A DNA stretch of 64,000 nucleotides from Chloroflexota bacterium. GTDB taxonomy: Bacteria; Chloroflexota; Anaerolineae; UBA1429. The notes under the pieces are model-generated. The model was not told the origin of the DNA. It did no database searches and saw only the letters and a program-made list of their open reading frames with translations. The stretch spans positions 146,635 through 210,634 of the forward strand of contig JAAYDC010000015.1 of assembly GCA_012729455.1 (NCBI GenBank), in the 5' to 3' direction. The position numbers and the translations under genes were made by a program. Shown one piece after another: positions 48,823 to 58,054 of this stretch (the stretch's first letter is position 1; every line of letters begins with the position of its first letter).

Positions 48823-51800
48823 TTACTTTGCCTCCCAGATGTACAAGCGGGTGCAGATGAACTCGCCCATCTCTCCAACCAGAGCGATCTGTCCGTCTTT
48901 GTAGCCATCATGGGTGACGGTGTAACTGAACTCGCTGTCGCCCGGTGCGATAGTGTACTCGTTGCCCATTACCTCGACATGTATCGTGTATTCTTGACCG
49001 GGCTCAATCGGCGTCTCGATCAACGACAAGTCCTTGCCGGACCCGATATCGATGACGGCTATCGCCCCCCGGCTTGGCAGGTAGAGGACTTTGATACCGG
49101 TGGTGGCATCGGCATTGCCGCGCAAAAGCAGACCAAACGACCAGCCGTTGATGTATTGAAATGTAGCTTCGATACTAAAGTTGGCCAGGTTCTGGCTGCT
49201 GATATAGCAGGCCCTTTCAATGTAGTTCATATGAGCGCCTTGGGGGCTCATCTGCCAGACACCTTCGGGCAGCGAGGTCCAAGTTACTTTGGTATCTGGA
49301 CCTGTAAATGTGGTGGAATAACTGGCCATACCATAACGTAAAACAGGGCCGATCGGGTTAAACAATCCGGGCTTGAATACCAGCGTTTTCACAACCGATA
49401 CAGTAGCCGTCGTAGAGGGCGACTCAGCGGTCGCGGTTTGCTCAGCACTGACCGTGGCTGTGCCGGCCATGGCTATCTCGGTCTGAGAGACGGCGGCTTT
49501 GGTCTCGGTTTGTGCCAGAGATTGAGCATCGCTGGTCTTTTGCTCCGAGACGTCTTGCGCTGTAGCCGTCTTGGCTTCCGAGGCGCTCATTGCGGTGCTG
49601 GTCTTGATTTCTGCTACGATCTGGGCAGTAGACGTCTTATCTTCGATGACCACCTGGGCGGTACGTGTCTCGCTGACCTGGGCGGTGGATAACACCGCCG
49701 CGCTGCCCTGCGCCAACACCTGTGCAGTAGCAGTGGCATTAGCCGCCTCCTGCGTGCGCACCGCACTCCAGACAAAGAGCGCCCCGCCCGCCAGTGCCAC
49801 TAACAGCATCATCAGAACCGGCAGCGCCCAGGCTGGCAGCCAGGGCTTGATCGTCACCATCCCCTGGACGCTCTGTATCCGCTCAGAGGCGCTTTGCGCC
49901 CGCACAATAAAGGGCATATTAGTAACATTACCTACCAGCGGACGCCTGACGGTGCTCTTGACCGACATCACGGTGCTGGATCTTGTGCCCGGCGCCACCA
50001 CCAGCGGAGCAGCCGGCAGGGCGATCGCCAGCGTGCCGGTTGGGTCGCTGCCGCTCAACTGCAGCGCCTCGGGGTGGTTTCCATTGTTCTCGACCACCAG
50101 ATGCGCGGGGGCAGCTGCTGTCAGGTTGGAGGGCACTAGCGCCAGCGCCAGGTTGCTAAAGGGCGCCACGCGCAGGTGCAATGGCAACCGCTGCTCCTTA
50201 TCGGGATTGACTTGCGAGGTCACTACCAGCGCAGCATTAATCGGTCCGGCTGTGCTGGAGGCGACTCGCGGCGGTGCTATCTGGACCGTGATCGTTCCAA
50301 CATCGCCGGGGGCGAGGCGCATCGGCAGCTGCGGCGTCTTGAGCCAGGCCGCTGGGATGCCCTCAGCCCGCACACTAAAATGATCGACCTGGTTTTGCTG
50401 GTTAAAGATGCGCACCGTAACCGCCGCGCTCTGGCCGGGCTCGACGGTGAGCATGTCGGGCTCCACCGAGGCGGTGATCAGCAGACCGCTGGCTGCCGGT
50501 GCTGCTGCCGCGGCGACGGGGGCTTCTGCCATTGTCATAACAGGCACAACGCCCTCCGCTACTGGAGCGGATTCGGGGGTCAACTCGAGCTTGAGCCAGT
50601 GGTCGCCGATGCGCAGCGCCTGGCTGGTCTTCCACTGCTCGGGGATACCCGGCAACAATCTGTTGCCCTCGAGCTGAGTGCCGTTGGTACTATCCAGGTC
50701 GATCACCTCGACCTTGTCGTTAGCCAGGCTCACCTGCAAGTGCTTGCGAGAGACGCGCGCGTCGTTCAGCACGATATCTGCGCTGGCATCGCGCCCAATC
50801 ACCAGCTGTTTGCGAGTGCCAAAGGGGTGCGTCTCGACCTCTCCGTTAGGTTTCATCACCAGCACGCGCCCGCCTCCCGCTACTGGCGTGCTGGGCGGGG
50901 TCGGCCACTGGTCGCGATCGGGCTGCGCTGCGGCGGCTTGCCCCACCAACGTCGACATGCTTACGTTGCCGACCACAGTGGCGTCTTCCACCACTGCGGC
51001 AGCGGGCATACCCTTGAGCAATTCCAACAAGGCTTCTTCAAAGGCACTAGCGGTGGCAAAGCGGTCCTCGGGCTTTTTAGCCATGGCTTTGAGCACCACG
51101 TCCTCAAGCTGCGAAGGGATAGCCGGGTTGATCGAACGCGGCGGTGGCGGCGGTTCCTGGGTATGGGCGCGCACCGCCTCGGTGAGCGTCTTGACGTTAA
51201 AGGGGATGCGCCCGGTGAGCAGCTCATACAGCACAATGCCCAACGAGTACACATCCGAACGGCCATCAATCGCCGTGCCCTCGCACTGCTCGGGCGACAT
51301 ATAGACGGGTGTGCCCATGGTGGCACCTGTCTGGCTCATCACACCGCCCTCTGCCAGGCGCGCCAGGCCAAAATCGGTCACCACAGGGGCAAAGGTCAGG
51401 CCAAAGGCGTCCGTTTCGCCGGCAGCCAACGTACGCAGCATGATGTTGCCGGGCTTGATATCGCGATGCACCACGCCGCGGCGATGGGCGTAATCGAGCG
51501 CGTTGGCGACCTTGGCAACCAGCGCCAGGCTTTCTGGCATCGCCATCAGCTGCTGGCGGTCGCTCAGCAGTTGCTCCCAGACGCGCAGGCTTTGCCCAGC
51601 AATAAACGACATGGCTATATAAAGCATATCAGTCGAACGTGAAAAACTGTATATTTGTACGATGCCGGGATGCTCGAGCAACGCAATCGCACGCGCCTCC
51701 TGCAGGAAGCGCTCGCGAAACCCCTCCTGACGTGCAATATGCGGGTGCATGATCTTGATCGCGACCGCGCGCCCCAGGGCTAGGTCCTGGCCCTTATAGA

Positions 51801-51879
51801 CCGCCCCCATTCCACCTTCGCCCAGCAATTTCTCAATCCGATAGGTGCTATCCAGGACCTGGCCAACCAAATCACTCAT
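48823..51879 (-). CDS. transmembrane Ser/Thr protein kinase with FHA domain
   Basis: A 1018-residue PknB-like kinase. Residues 12-285 form the kinase domain with GEGGMG loop, Lys42, HRD (138-140) and DFG (169-171). An FHA domain (about 358-425) reads VIGRDASADIVL and STNGTQL. Two Ig-like NEW3/BatA-type domains follow (about 475-680), then one membrane helix (682-706), a stretch of 11-residue repeats (about 740-805) and a C-terminal jelly-roll sensor domain outside the cell (840-1018). It is the last gene of the injection-system operon, 50 bases after the FHA-tail gene, so phosphorylation of that protein or another component is an obvious hypothesis. Confidence 0.85.
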   Translation of the reverse strand: MSDLVGQVLDSTYRIEKLLGEGGMGAVYKGQDLALGRAVAIKIMHPHIARQEGFRERFLQEARAIALLEHPGIVQIYSFSRSTDMLYIAMSFIAGQSLRVWEQLLSDRQQLMAMPESLALVAKVANALDYAHRRGVVHRDIKPGNIMLRTLAAGETDAFGLTFAPVVTDFGLARLAEGGVMSQTGATMGTPVYMSPEQCEGTAIDGRSDVYSLGIVLYELLTGRIPFNVKTLTEAVRAHTQEPPPPPRSINPAIPSQLEDVVLKAMAKKPEDRFATASAFEEALLELLKGMPAAAVVEDATVVGNVSMSTLVGQAAAAQPDRDQWPTPPSTPVAGGGRVLVMKPNGEVETHPFGTRKQLVIGRDASADIVLNDARVSRKHLQVSLANDKVEVIDLDSTNGTQLEGNRLLPGIPEQWKTSQALRIGDHWLKLELTPESAPVAEGVVPVMTMAEAPVAAAAAPAASGLLITASVEPDMLTVEPGQSAAVTVRIFNQQNQVDHFSVRAEGIPAAWLKTPQLPMRLAPGDVGTITVQIAPPRVASSTAGPINAALVVTSQVNPDKEQRLPLHLRVAPFSNLALALVPSNLTAAAPAHLVVENNGNHPEALQLSGSDPTGTLAIALPAAPLVVAPGTRSSTVMSVKSTVRRPLVGNVTNMPFIVRAQSASERIQSVQGMVTIKPWLPAWALPVLMMLLVALAGGALFVWSAVRTQEAANATATAQVLAQGSAAVLSTAQVSETRTAQVVIEDKTSTAQIVAEIKTSTAMSASEAKTATAQDVSEQKTSDAQSLAQTETKAAVSQTEIAMAGTATVSAEQTATAESPSTTATVSVVKTLVFKPGLFNPIGPVLRYGMASYSTTFTGPDTKVTWTSLPEGVWQMSPQGAHMNYIERACYISSQNLANFSIEATFQYINGWSFGLLLRGNADATTGIKVLYLPSRGAIAVIDIGSGKDLSLIETPIEPGQEYTIHVEVMGNEYTIAPGDSEFSYTVTHDGYKDGQIALVGEMGEFICTRLYIWEAK

Positions 51880-51929
51880 TGCACAACCCTCATTTTTCGA
51901 TATTCAGAAACTGTATGTCTGCAGCCCGC

Positions 51930-52850
51930 TTACGGATTCTTTATGTCTATTTGATAACTGGTATACGCCGGGCGATAGCCGTCGATGAGGCGCGTTACCA
52001 GGCGCTGATCGATCGCCCCGCTCTCAGCCGTTAGGACCACCCGAAAGGTAAAGGGTCCATCGCTGTTTTCTATGATCTCGACCTGGGCGCCGGTGCACAG
52101 GTGCAGCAGCTCCTCGAGTCCGGCACGCGTACCGCGCCGTTCATAGAGCCAGGTTGCCCGCGCCAGGATCGCGCGCTTGATTGCCTCGGGCCAGCTCTCA
52201 TCGACAATGCCGGCCAGCCAGGTATTCAACTGCGGGATAAAGGTAGCCGGCGCGGACTGCACGTCGAGAAACACATCAAAATGACGGATAGTCTGCTCCA
52301 GCGGACCAAGTTGGTCTTCAAAGAGGCACAGGAAGCGCCCCAGGAAGGGGTGCTCGGCGAACATGGGCGGCAGGTATTGCAGCCAGCGCGAGGTCTCGCC
52401 GTCCATCCCCACCCAACGCTCGAGTGCGGGCTCCGGAGGCTTGATCGGCTGGATCGGGGGCGGCACATCAGCTGCCGCTGGCCTGGGCTGCATCGCGATA
52501 AGCGGTGGCGGGGCTGCCTCCTCCTGCAACAACGATTCGGCCACCTGCACCGTCAGGCGGAAGGGCCCCACCGAGATCACATCGCCGCTCTTGATATCTC
52601 GGATCTCGTCAGCCGGCAGCGGCACGTCGTTCAGGGCAGAGCCGTTCGAGCTGTGCAGATCCTGCACGCGAAAGGGCAGCCGGTCGCAATAGATGCGCAG
52701 GTGTGAGCGCGAGACCCAGTTGTGCGCCAGAACGAGGTCATTCTGAGGCTCGGGCATGCGCCCCACCCTCACGATGGGCGTCTTGATCACATATTCGAAT
52801 GGCTGTGCATCAGGGCCAGTAACCGTGATGGTGCCAAGGCGCTCTGGCAT
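51930..52850 (-). CDS. FHA domain fused to tail-baseplate protein (gpI/Afp12-like)
   Basis: A 306-residue fusion. Residues 27-100 are an FHA domain (GRMPEPQNDLVL, WVSRSHLRIY, SSNGSALND), a phosphothreonine reader. A Pro-rich linker (112-142) leads to a phage-tail domain (about 155-306) with WLQYLPPMFAEHPFLGRFLCLFEDQ, WPEAIKRAIL, GTRAGLEELLHLCTGAQ, resembling the TIGR02242-type tail protein of contractile systems. This places it at the baseplate wedge position next to gpJ. Few tail proteins carry FHA. The gene is 11 bases downstream of baseplate J and directly upstream of the kinase, which suggests that its FHA domain binds a phosphorylated partner. Confidence 0.8.
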   Translation of the reverse strand: MPERLGTITVTGPDAQPFEYVIKTPIVRVGRMPEPQNDLVLAHNWVSRSHLRIYCDRLPFRVQDLHSSNGSALNDVPLPADEIRDIKSGDVISVGPFRLTVQVAESLLQEEAAPPPLIAMQPRPAAADVPPPIQPIKPPEPALERWVGMDGETSRWLQYLPPMFAEHPFLGRFLCLFEDQLGPLEQTIRHFDVFLDVQSAPATFIPQLNTWLAGIVDESWPEAIKRAILARATWLYERRGTRAGLEELLHLCTGAQVEIIENSDGPFTFRVVLTAESGAIDQRLVTRLIDGYRPAYTSYQIDIKNP

Positions 52851-52861
52851 GCGCGCCCCCT

Positions 52862-54847
52862 TTACTCCAGGCTGATGGTGACGCTGTGCAGATCAGAGAC
52901 TAGAACTTCGTGCGCCAACAGGTCAAGCTTGCGCTCGGCCGGATGGGCTGTATCAGCCTCATCAATCCAGCTCATGGTAACCGTCTGTATGTATTGCAGG
53001 CCATTCACCTGCTGGATGCAAGTATACAAGTCGGAGAGGTACAGCTCGCGGCCAAACGGCCAACCGCGGCCGTCGGGGCCACCCACCAACGGGTTAATAA
53101 AGCGGTTGAGCGCTGCCACGATATCCTGACGCAGGCGCTCGATATCGGTGCCGGGGCGCGCCACCACCTCAGCCTCAGCCCGCACGCGCTTGTAGGTAGC
53201 CGAGCGCACCTCCAGCTGCGTGGTGAGCAGGCGGCGCTCATCTAGGTAGCTCAGCACCTTTTGGCGCAGCTCTTCGCTCAGCGTCAGACTGGCGAGAGGG
53301 ATATAGCCCTGCGCCTCGACCCCGCCGAGCTGCGGAATCACCAACACATACACCTGACCAGGAGTTGAACCGCGCACCGCGCCGGCAGCTGGGCGCGATT
53401 GCAGGCACATCGCCCGCCCCACCTCAGGAAAGGCCTGCAAGGTGAGGTGTTCAAAATCCTCGGCTGTGACGGCGCGGCCGCGGCTGCGCAGCAGGCTGCC
53501 AGCCCTGAACTTAGCCATCTCGAGCGATTCAGGGTCGAGCCCGCCCAGAGCTTCCTTGGTGTTGGTAACGCGGTCAACGTAGGCGATCGGGCTGCGCATC
53601 TCATGCAGGGCGCCGGCACGCACATTGCCGGCCACGCCGCCGCCCACACGGTAGCGGCTCATGCGGATATCCGCGCCGCGCGCGGGAATCGCCCCATAAC
53701 GGCGCACTGTGCCGTCGCTCTGGCGGATTGCCGGGCCAAAACATATCTCGCCCGAGGCGCTGTCGAGGGTATAATGGCGGTCGTCCGCGCCCGAATCCCC
53801 AAAATCCTCGACTTCCTGCCAGGCCTGCCAGTCCTCCATCCCTTGACCCCAGATCTCGACGGTCTCGTCTTCGCGGCGCGGCAAAACAGGCGTATGTGTC
53901 AGGCGGTAGATCTGCCCTGGCGAGCCATCCGAGCGGCCCAGCGGCTCGTTAGTCACTTCGATAGAGTGTGTGGCGGTGACGGTGCCGCCCCAACTGACAA
54001 TGCTGACATTGCGGATGATGGGCGAGGTGCTGTAGGCGCGCTGTTCGCCGGATGGCTGCACCACCTGGCAACGCAGCCAGTAGGCCTCGATTCCGTTAAT
54101 CTCACGCTTGGCCAGCACCGGCACTCGCATACGCACCTGGCCGCTCCAGCTCATGCCGCCGGTGCCATCCTCTTCGAGCACCACATCACTCCAGGATTGG
54201 CCGGTCCATGCCTGCCAGCGTAAGGGCGGGTTCTCGGGGATGATGCTCATGCCAGCCGCGCGCACGCATGTCAGGTCAACAGCCAGCACATGGTTATCGT
54301 AGGCTTCATCCATCCCCAGCACGAGCGCTTCGTCAAAGACCGGCTTTTGCGCAGTAAAGGGCGTAAACTCGGGCTGCAGCCGGCTGAGCGCCACCGGTTC
54401 GTAGTGCACTGTGCCATCACCTGCCAGGCGCCGCAGGAGAATGTGGTCGAGCCTGGCCGGCAGGATGCTCAGCTCTTCGTTAGTGGTAAAGGCTACCAGC
54501 TCCGACTGGTCAGCCCGCAAGGTTGCCACCGATGTGCCGCGCGGGATGACCACAGTATGCAGCTGCGGTGCCGAGAGGTAAAAGGTCAGCGGGGCGACGG
54601 CGGCCATGGGCGCCTGAAGCTTGATGCCCAGCAGCTCCAGCAGTTTGATATAGTGTTTCTCGGGCACCTGATTCAGACGGTAGAGCAGCAGGTCGATCAT
54701 CCAGGCAAATAGCTCGATCAGCGCAACGCCCGGATCCGAGACGTTATGGTCGGTCCATTCCGGGCAATAGAGCGGAATCTTTTTCTTGGCCTCATCGACC
54801 AAATTCTGAAAGGTACGGTCATCGAGTACGGCGGTTGGGAGTGCCAT
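52862..54847 (-). CDS. baseplate assembly protein J-like (Afp11-like)
   Basis: A 661-residue protein of the GpJ/baseplate J family. The N-terminus with DDRTFQNLVDEAKKKIPLYCPEWTDHNVSDPG is typical of the eCIS branch, and the middle to C-terminal part has GRAVTAEDFEHLTLQAFPEV and an ALNRFINPLVGGPDGRGWPFGR segment that end the J fold. It forms the wedge ring of the baseplate. Larger than phage P2 gpJ but usual for eCIS. It overlaps the gp25 gene by 29 bases and precedes the FHA-tail gene. Confidence 0.9.
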   Translation of the reverse strand: MALPTAVLDDRTFQNLVDEAKKKIPLYCPEWTDHNVSDPGVALIELFAWMIDLLLYRLNQVPEKHYIKLLELLGIKLQAPMAAVAPLTFYLSAPQLHTVVIPRGTSVATLRADQSELVAFTTNEELSILPARLDHILLRRLAGDGTVHYEPVALSRLQPEFTPFTAQKPVFDEALVLGMDEAYDNHVLAVDLTCVRAAGMSIIPENPPLRWQAWTGQSWSDVVLEEDGTGGMSWSGQVRMRVPVLAKREINGIEAYWLRCQVVQPSGEQRAYSTSPIIRNVSIVSWGGTVTATHSIEVTNEPLGRSDGSPGQIYRLTHTPVLPRREDETVEIWGQGMEDWQAWQEVEDFGDSGADDRHYTLDSASGEICFGPAIRQSDGTVRRYGAIPARGADIRMSRYRVGGGVAGNVRAGALHEMRSPIAYVDRVTNTKEALGGLDPESLEMAKFRAGSLLRSRGRAVTAEDFEHLTLQAFPEVGRAMCLQSRPAAGAVRGSTPGQVYVLVIPQLGGVEAQGYIPLASLTLSEELRQKVLSYLDERRLLTTQLEVRSATYKRVRAEAEVVARPGTDIERLRQDIVAALNRFINPLVGGPDGRGWPFGRELYLSDLYTCIQQVNGLQYIQTVTMSWIDEADTAHPAERKLDLLAHEVLVSDLHSVTISLE

Positions 54848-55247
54848 CCTGCTGCTCCTCCGGGATCAGATAAAATGGATATACCAGGCTGCGGCTGGCA
54901 TGCAATGCTTTGATCTGATAGGTCACCTGGATCTCGAGGGTGGTGCTGTTGGTGTCATCCGGCAGCACGCGCACGTCGATCAGGTCGATGCGCGGTTCCC
55001 AGCGCCCGAGCGCCTCGCGCACGTAACGCTCCGCCAGACCGGTCGTCGCCAGGCTGTTGGGCGCAAAAACGAGTTCGTGAAGACGGCAGCCGAACTCGGG
55101 ACGCATCACGCGCTGCCCTGGCACGGTATCCAGAATCATCAGGATCGCCTGGGCAATCTCGGTCTCATCGCTCACCAGGGCTACCTGGCCGAGGGCGTCC
55201 AGATGGGGCGGGAACGCCCAGCCCTTGCCGATCAACGGGTTTGCCAC
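54819..55247 (-). CDS. GPW/gp25 family baseplate wedge protein (Afp9-like)
   Basis: A 142-residue gp25 homologue. The family shows in GKGWAFPPHLDALG, DETEIAQAILMILDTVPGQRVMRPEFGCRLHELVF and TTLEIQVTYQI. It initiates sheath assembly at the baseplate. The length is typical. Its end overlaps baseplate J by 29 bases; RBS GGAGG lies before the ATG. Confidence 0.92.
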   Translation of the reverse strand: MANPLIGKGWAFPPHLDALGQVALVSDETEIAQAILMILDTVPGQRVMRPEFGCRLHELVFAPNSLATTGLAERYVREALGRWEPRIDLIDVRVLPDDTNSTTLEIQVTYQIKALHASRSLVYPFYLIPEEQQDGTPNRRTR

Positions 55248-55261
55248 ATTTGCCTCCTGCC

Positions 55262-55663
55262 TCAGCCCACCAGCACCGTGCCGGCTGCCACCACCTGGCC
55301 TTGCGGCGCCAGCACCAGGTCATCGCAGGTCAGGGCTGGGTCGCCGTTGCGCGCGACACCGCGGCCGTTAACCATCACCGTGAGTGACCCCTGCACGATC
55401 CTGGCCTGATTACTGGGCGGTATCTGGAACGACGGTCCACCGATGGGGATATGCGGCGGCATGTTCTGCGCGGTGCTATCCACCGTGGCTGCCGGCATAC
55501 CACTGATCATAACATTATTGCTCAGATTACCGTTAATGACTCCATTGAAGGGATGCCCCGGGGTCGGGGTTGGAACGGGGCCGCCCGGCGAGGGTACCAT
55601 CACGATGTGGGTATCCATCGCAACGATCTGGTCGTTCATTTTGGCGGCGGGCATTCCGCTCAT
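55262..55663 (-). CDS. PAAR domain spike-tip protein (Afp10-like)
   Basis: A 133-residue PAAR protein with MPAAKMNDQIVAMDTH at the start, which is the first PAAR unit, and TVMVNGRGVARNGDPALTCDD later. It forms the pointed tip that sharpens the spike; metal-binding His and Cys residues are present. No extra effector domain is attached. The start has AGGAGG upstream. It lies between gp25 and the spike protein. Confidence 0.92.
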   Translation of the reverse strand: MSGMPAAKMNDQIVAMDTHIVMVPSPGGPVPTPTPGHPFNGVINGNLSNNVMISGMPAATVDSTAQNMPPHIPIGGPSFQIPPSNQARIVQGSLTVMVNGRGVARNGDPALTCDDLVLAPQGQVVAAGTVLVG

Positions 55664-55671
55664 CAGTCCTC

Positions 55672-57375
55672 CTAGTTCAGTTGGATCAGGGCGCCCTTGA
55701 CGGTTACGGTGCCATTAGCTTCGATGTTGATGTTGCCGCCCGCAGAAAGGGCTAAATCCGCGCTGGCATCCACCTCCACTTTGCCCGTCCCGCTTACCTT
55801 TATAGTGCGGGAGTTGTCATCCAGCAACACCTGCTGGCCGCCAGAAGTTTCGAGCGTCATGGTGCCGACATCGTCATCCAGCACGATGCGATGCCCGCCG
55901 GCCGAGATGAATGTAGCGCTGGCGGGCTGTTCTTCGTCAAACACCAGGCGATGGCCGCTGCGCGAGACGATCGCCCGCCGCGTGACCTTCCCATTACTTA
56001 TCGCCTCGTCGTTAGCCAAAGGCGGCGGATCGACCTGGCTCCACATGCCGCCCACCACGATCGGGCGAGCGATATCGCCCTGCTCAAATACAACCAGCAC
56101 CTGGTCGTTAACTTCCGGGAGGGCATACCAGCCGCGCTGTTTGCCGGCGCCCAAGCTCGCCAGAGGCGCCCAGTTGGATTCGAGGGTGTTATCCAGCCAC
56201 GGGTAACGCAGTTTGACCCGTCCGCAGCCATCCGGATCCTGGTTGTTGGTGACAATCGCAATCGCGACGCCAGGGCGCTGGATGGTGGGCTGCAGCTGCG
56301 ACTGAACCCATTCAGCCAGTGTTTCGGCGGCACCGCCTTGCACCACAAAGTCGGTGATATAGTCGCGCGTCGTATCCCAATAATGGCGTGCGCTCGAAAC
56401 ACGATACTGTCCGCTGTAGCGATCACCCAGGGCACTCAATTGCACCACCGCGCCCGCCTGGATCGCCGCATTGCCATAGCAGCTGCCCTCGGCGCGCACG
56501 TGCTGCTGGGCGATGGCATCCATGCGTGCCTGTGCCAGGGCATCGGCTTCCTGCTGGTTGAGTGCGTCGGCACCGGTAACCATGTCGCTGGCATAGCCAA
56601 ACAGCTCTGTTGCCGTCTGCTCCGGTGAGTTTGTTTCGCCGATGGCAGGCTGCGCCTGCGAGGAGGTTGATGAGCCCACCACTGGCTGCTTGTTGAGCGG
56701 ATCCCAGCCTTTGACGAGCACTTCGCTGACCTGCTGAGCCAGGCTGATCTCTGGGTGAAATTCGCGCAGCTGCTGGCCCCATTCAAGGGTAGCAACCGGA
56801 GCGGGGTTATCTGCCAGCGGCTCGAAATGCAGTTCCTCGCCACTGACCCATACCCCATAGCCAATACGTTCGGCACGCTGCCGCAGCAGGTGATAGTCGC
56901 TGATACCATCCTGCATAACATGCACATGAACCGTGCTGGTAGGTTGCACCACGGCGCTGAGACCGCAGCGTTGGGCAACTTGCTGGGCGATATCGCTATC
57001 GGTGACAGATTGGTAGGCGACGGTGCGCTGGCTGCGCTGCAGGCGATACAGGCGGTTGAGGGCACGCACACCGAGGTTGACGACCATACCCTCGCCGAAT
57101 TCGGGCTCGATGCTGATGATCTCACCGCTGAACAGCGCCTTTTCACCCTTGCCCTGCTCATCCGAGACGCCCACATCGAGCGACCCCCCCAGCGGTATCT
57201 GGTTGCTGTTGGCAAGTTTTGCGTTGGCATCGTGCAGCATGAGGGTGCACATCGCCGGCAGATGCAGCGAGCTTTCGACCTGTACCTGATACAAGTCGTT
57301 CATCAACTCGGCATCCAGCGGCGTGCCATTCACGCGCACATGGATTTGGCGGATAAAGGCGTCTTCGCGCGACAT
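55672..57375 (-). CDS. VgrG-like spike protein (Afp8-like)
   Basis: A 567-residue spike with the gp27-like N-terminal domain (QIHVRVNGTPLDAELMNDLYQVQVE), the phage late control D block GLSAVVQ...HVHVMQDGISDYHLLRQRAERIGYGVW, a gp5-type OB-fold (GVAIAIVTNNQDPDGCGRVKLRYPW) and a repetitive C-terminal beta-helix (SGGQQVLLDDNSRTIKVSGTG). The OB-fold lacks a lysozyme domain. It is trimeric and carries the PAAR tip. Follows the LysM gene by 4 bases. Confidence 0.9.
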   Translation of the reverse strand: MSREDAFIRQIHVRVNGTPLDAELMNDLYQVQVESSLHLPAMCTLMLHDANAKLANSNQIPLGGSLDVGVSDEQGKGEKALFSGEIISIEPEFGEGMVVNLGVRALNRLYRLQRSQRTVAYQSVTDSDIAQQVAQRCGLSAVVQPTSTVHVHVMQDGISDYHLLRQRAERIGYGVWVSGEELHFEPLADNPAPVATLEWGQQLREFHPEISLAQQVSEVLVKGWDPLNKQPVVGSSTSSQAQPAIGETNSPEQTATELFGYASDMVTGADALNQQEADALAQARMDAIAQQHVRAEGSCYGNAAIQAGAVVQLSALGDRYSGQYRVSSARHYWDTTRDYITDFVVQGGAAETLAEWVQSQLQPTIQRPGVAIAIVTNNQDPDGCGRVKLRYPWLDNTLESNWAPLASLGAGKQRGWYALPEVNDQVLVVFEQGDIARPIVVGGMWSQVDPPPLANDEAISNGKVTRRAIVSRSGHRLVFDEEQPASATFISAGGHRIVLDDDVGTMTLETSGGQQVLLDDNSRTIKVSGTGKVEVDASADLALSAGGNINIEANGTVTVKGALIQLN

Positions 57376-57379
57376 TTTG

Positions 57380-58039
57380 TTATTCCATCGGCGGGATCTG
57401 AATCACCTGCCCGGCGCGCAGGTTGAGCGGATCACTCAGTTGATTGGCTTCAGCGATGCGGCGCCATTGCGAACAGTCTTCGTATTCCTGCCAGGCAATC
57501 AGGTCGAGCCGGTCGCCGGCATAGAGGGTGCGCGTGCGCGGTGCGATCCCCCCGCCAGAGGTGGGATTCTGCTTGGCATACTGGGTGTCGTCAACCACCT
57601 GCAGCAGCGTCATCTCGACGGTGGTGCGTACCGGTGTGCCATCCTTGAGGAAGAGAGTCATCTTTTGGTTCATGTCGGTGATGACAGCCTCGAGCTCAAA
57701 GCGCCCCCAGCGAAAGATCACGTGCGGCGGCTCACCCTTGCCGGTACGCGCGTTGGCGCGGTCGGCGTCGATCATCATCATCTTCCATAACGGTGCGGTG
57801 ATCTCGCGCACATCGCTTTGGTCGGATACGGTATCAAACAGCAGGCGTAGACGCAGCGACTGGGCACCGCCCTGCTTGAAACTGATCTTGGGTATGTTTT
57901 TCCCTTTGGTCTTGCCCGACTCGAACTCGTTGCGCTTGGTCAGCGTGTACTCGTAAGGGTTAAACATACAGGCGACCTGGTCGCCGGTGTTCTTGTTGAT
58001 CACCAGGGCGGGTTCGAGCCCGCCGCGCGTTGTGGGCAT
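57380..58039 (-). CDS. LysM-containing CIS tube-associated protein (Afp7-like)
   Basis: A 219-residue protein with the contractile-injection tube-protein N-terminal domain (FNPYEYTLTKRNEFE, SLRLRLLFDTVSD, PPHVIFRWGRFELEAVITDMNQ) and a C-terminal LysM motif (YAGDRLDLIAWQEYEDCSQWRRIAEANQL shortened, about 170-219). Such proteins link tube and spike hub in eCIS. Placed directly after the repeat-rich protein and before the spike. Confidence 0.9.
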   Translation of the reverse strand: MPTTRGGLEPALVINKNTGDQVACMFNPYEYTLTKRNEFESGKTKGKNIPKISFKQGGAQSLRLRLLFDTVSDQSDVREITAPLWKMMMIDADRANARTGKGEPPHVIFRWGRFELEAVITDMNQKMTLFLKDGTPVRTTVEMTLLQVVDDTQYAKQNPTSGGGIAPRTRTLYAGDRLDLIAWQEYEDCSQWRRIAEANQLSDPLNLRAGQVIQIPPME

Positions 58040-58054
58040 AGAATGCTCCTTGCT

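Noticed and set aside
49571..51642. Several plus-strand frames opposite the kinase gene
   Set aside because: No ribosome sites or families; they shadow a well-supported kinase gene.
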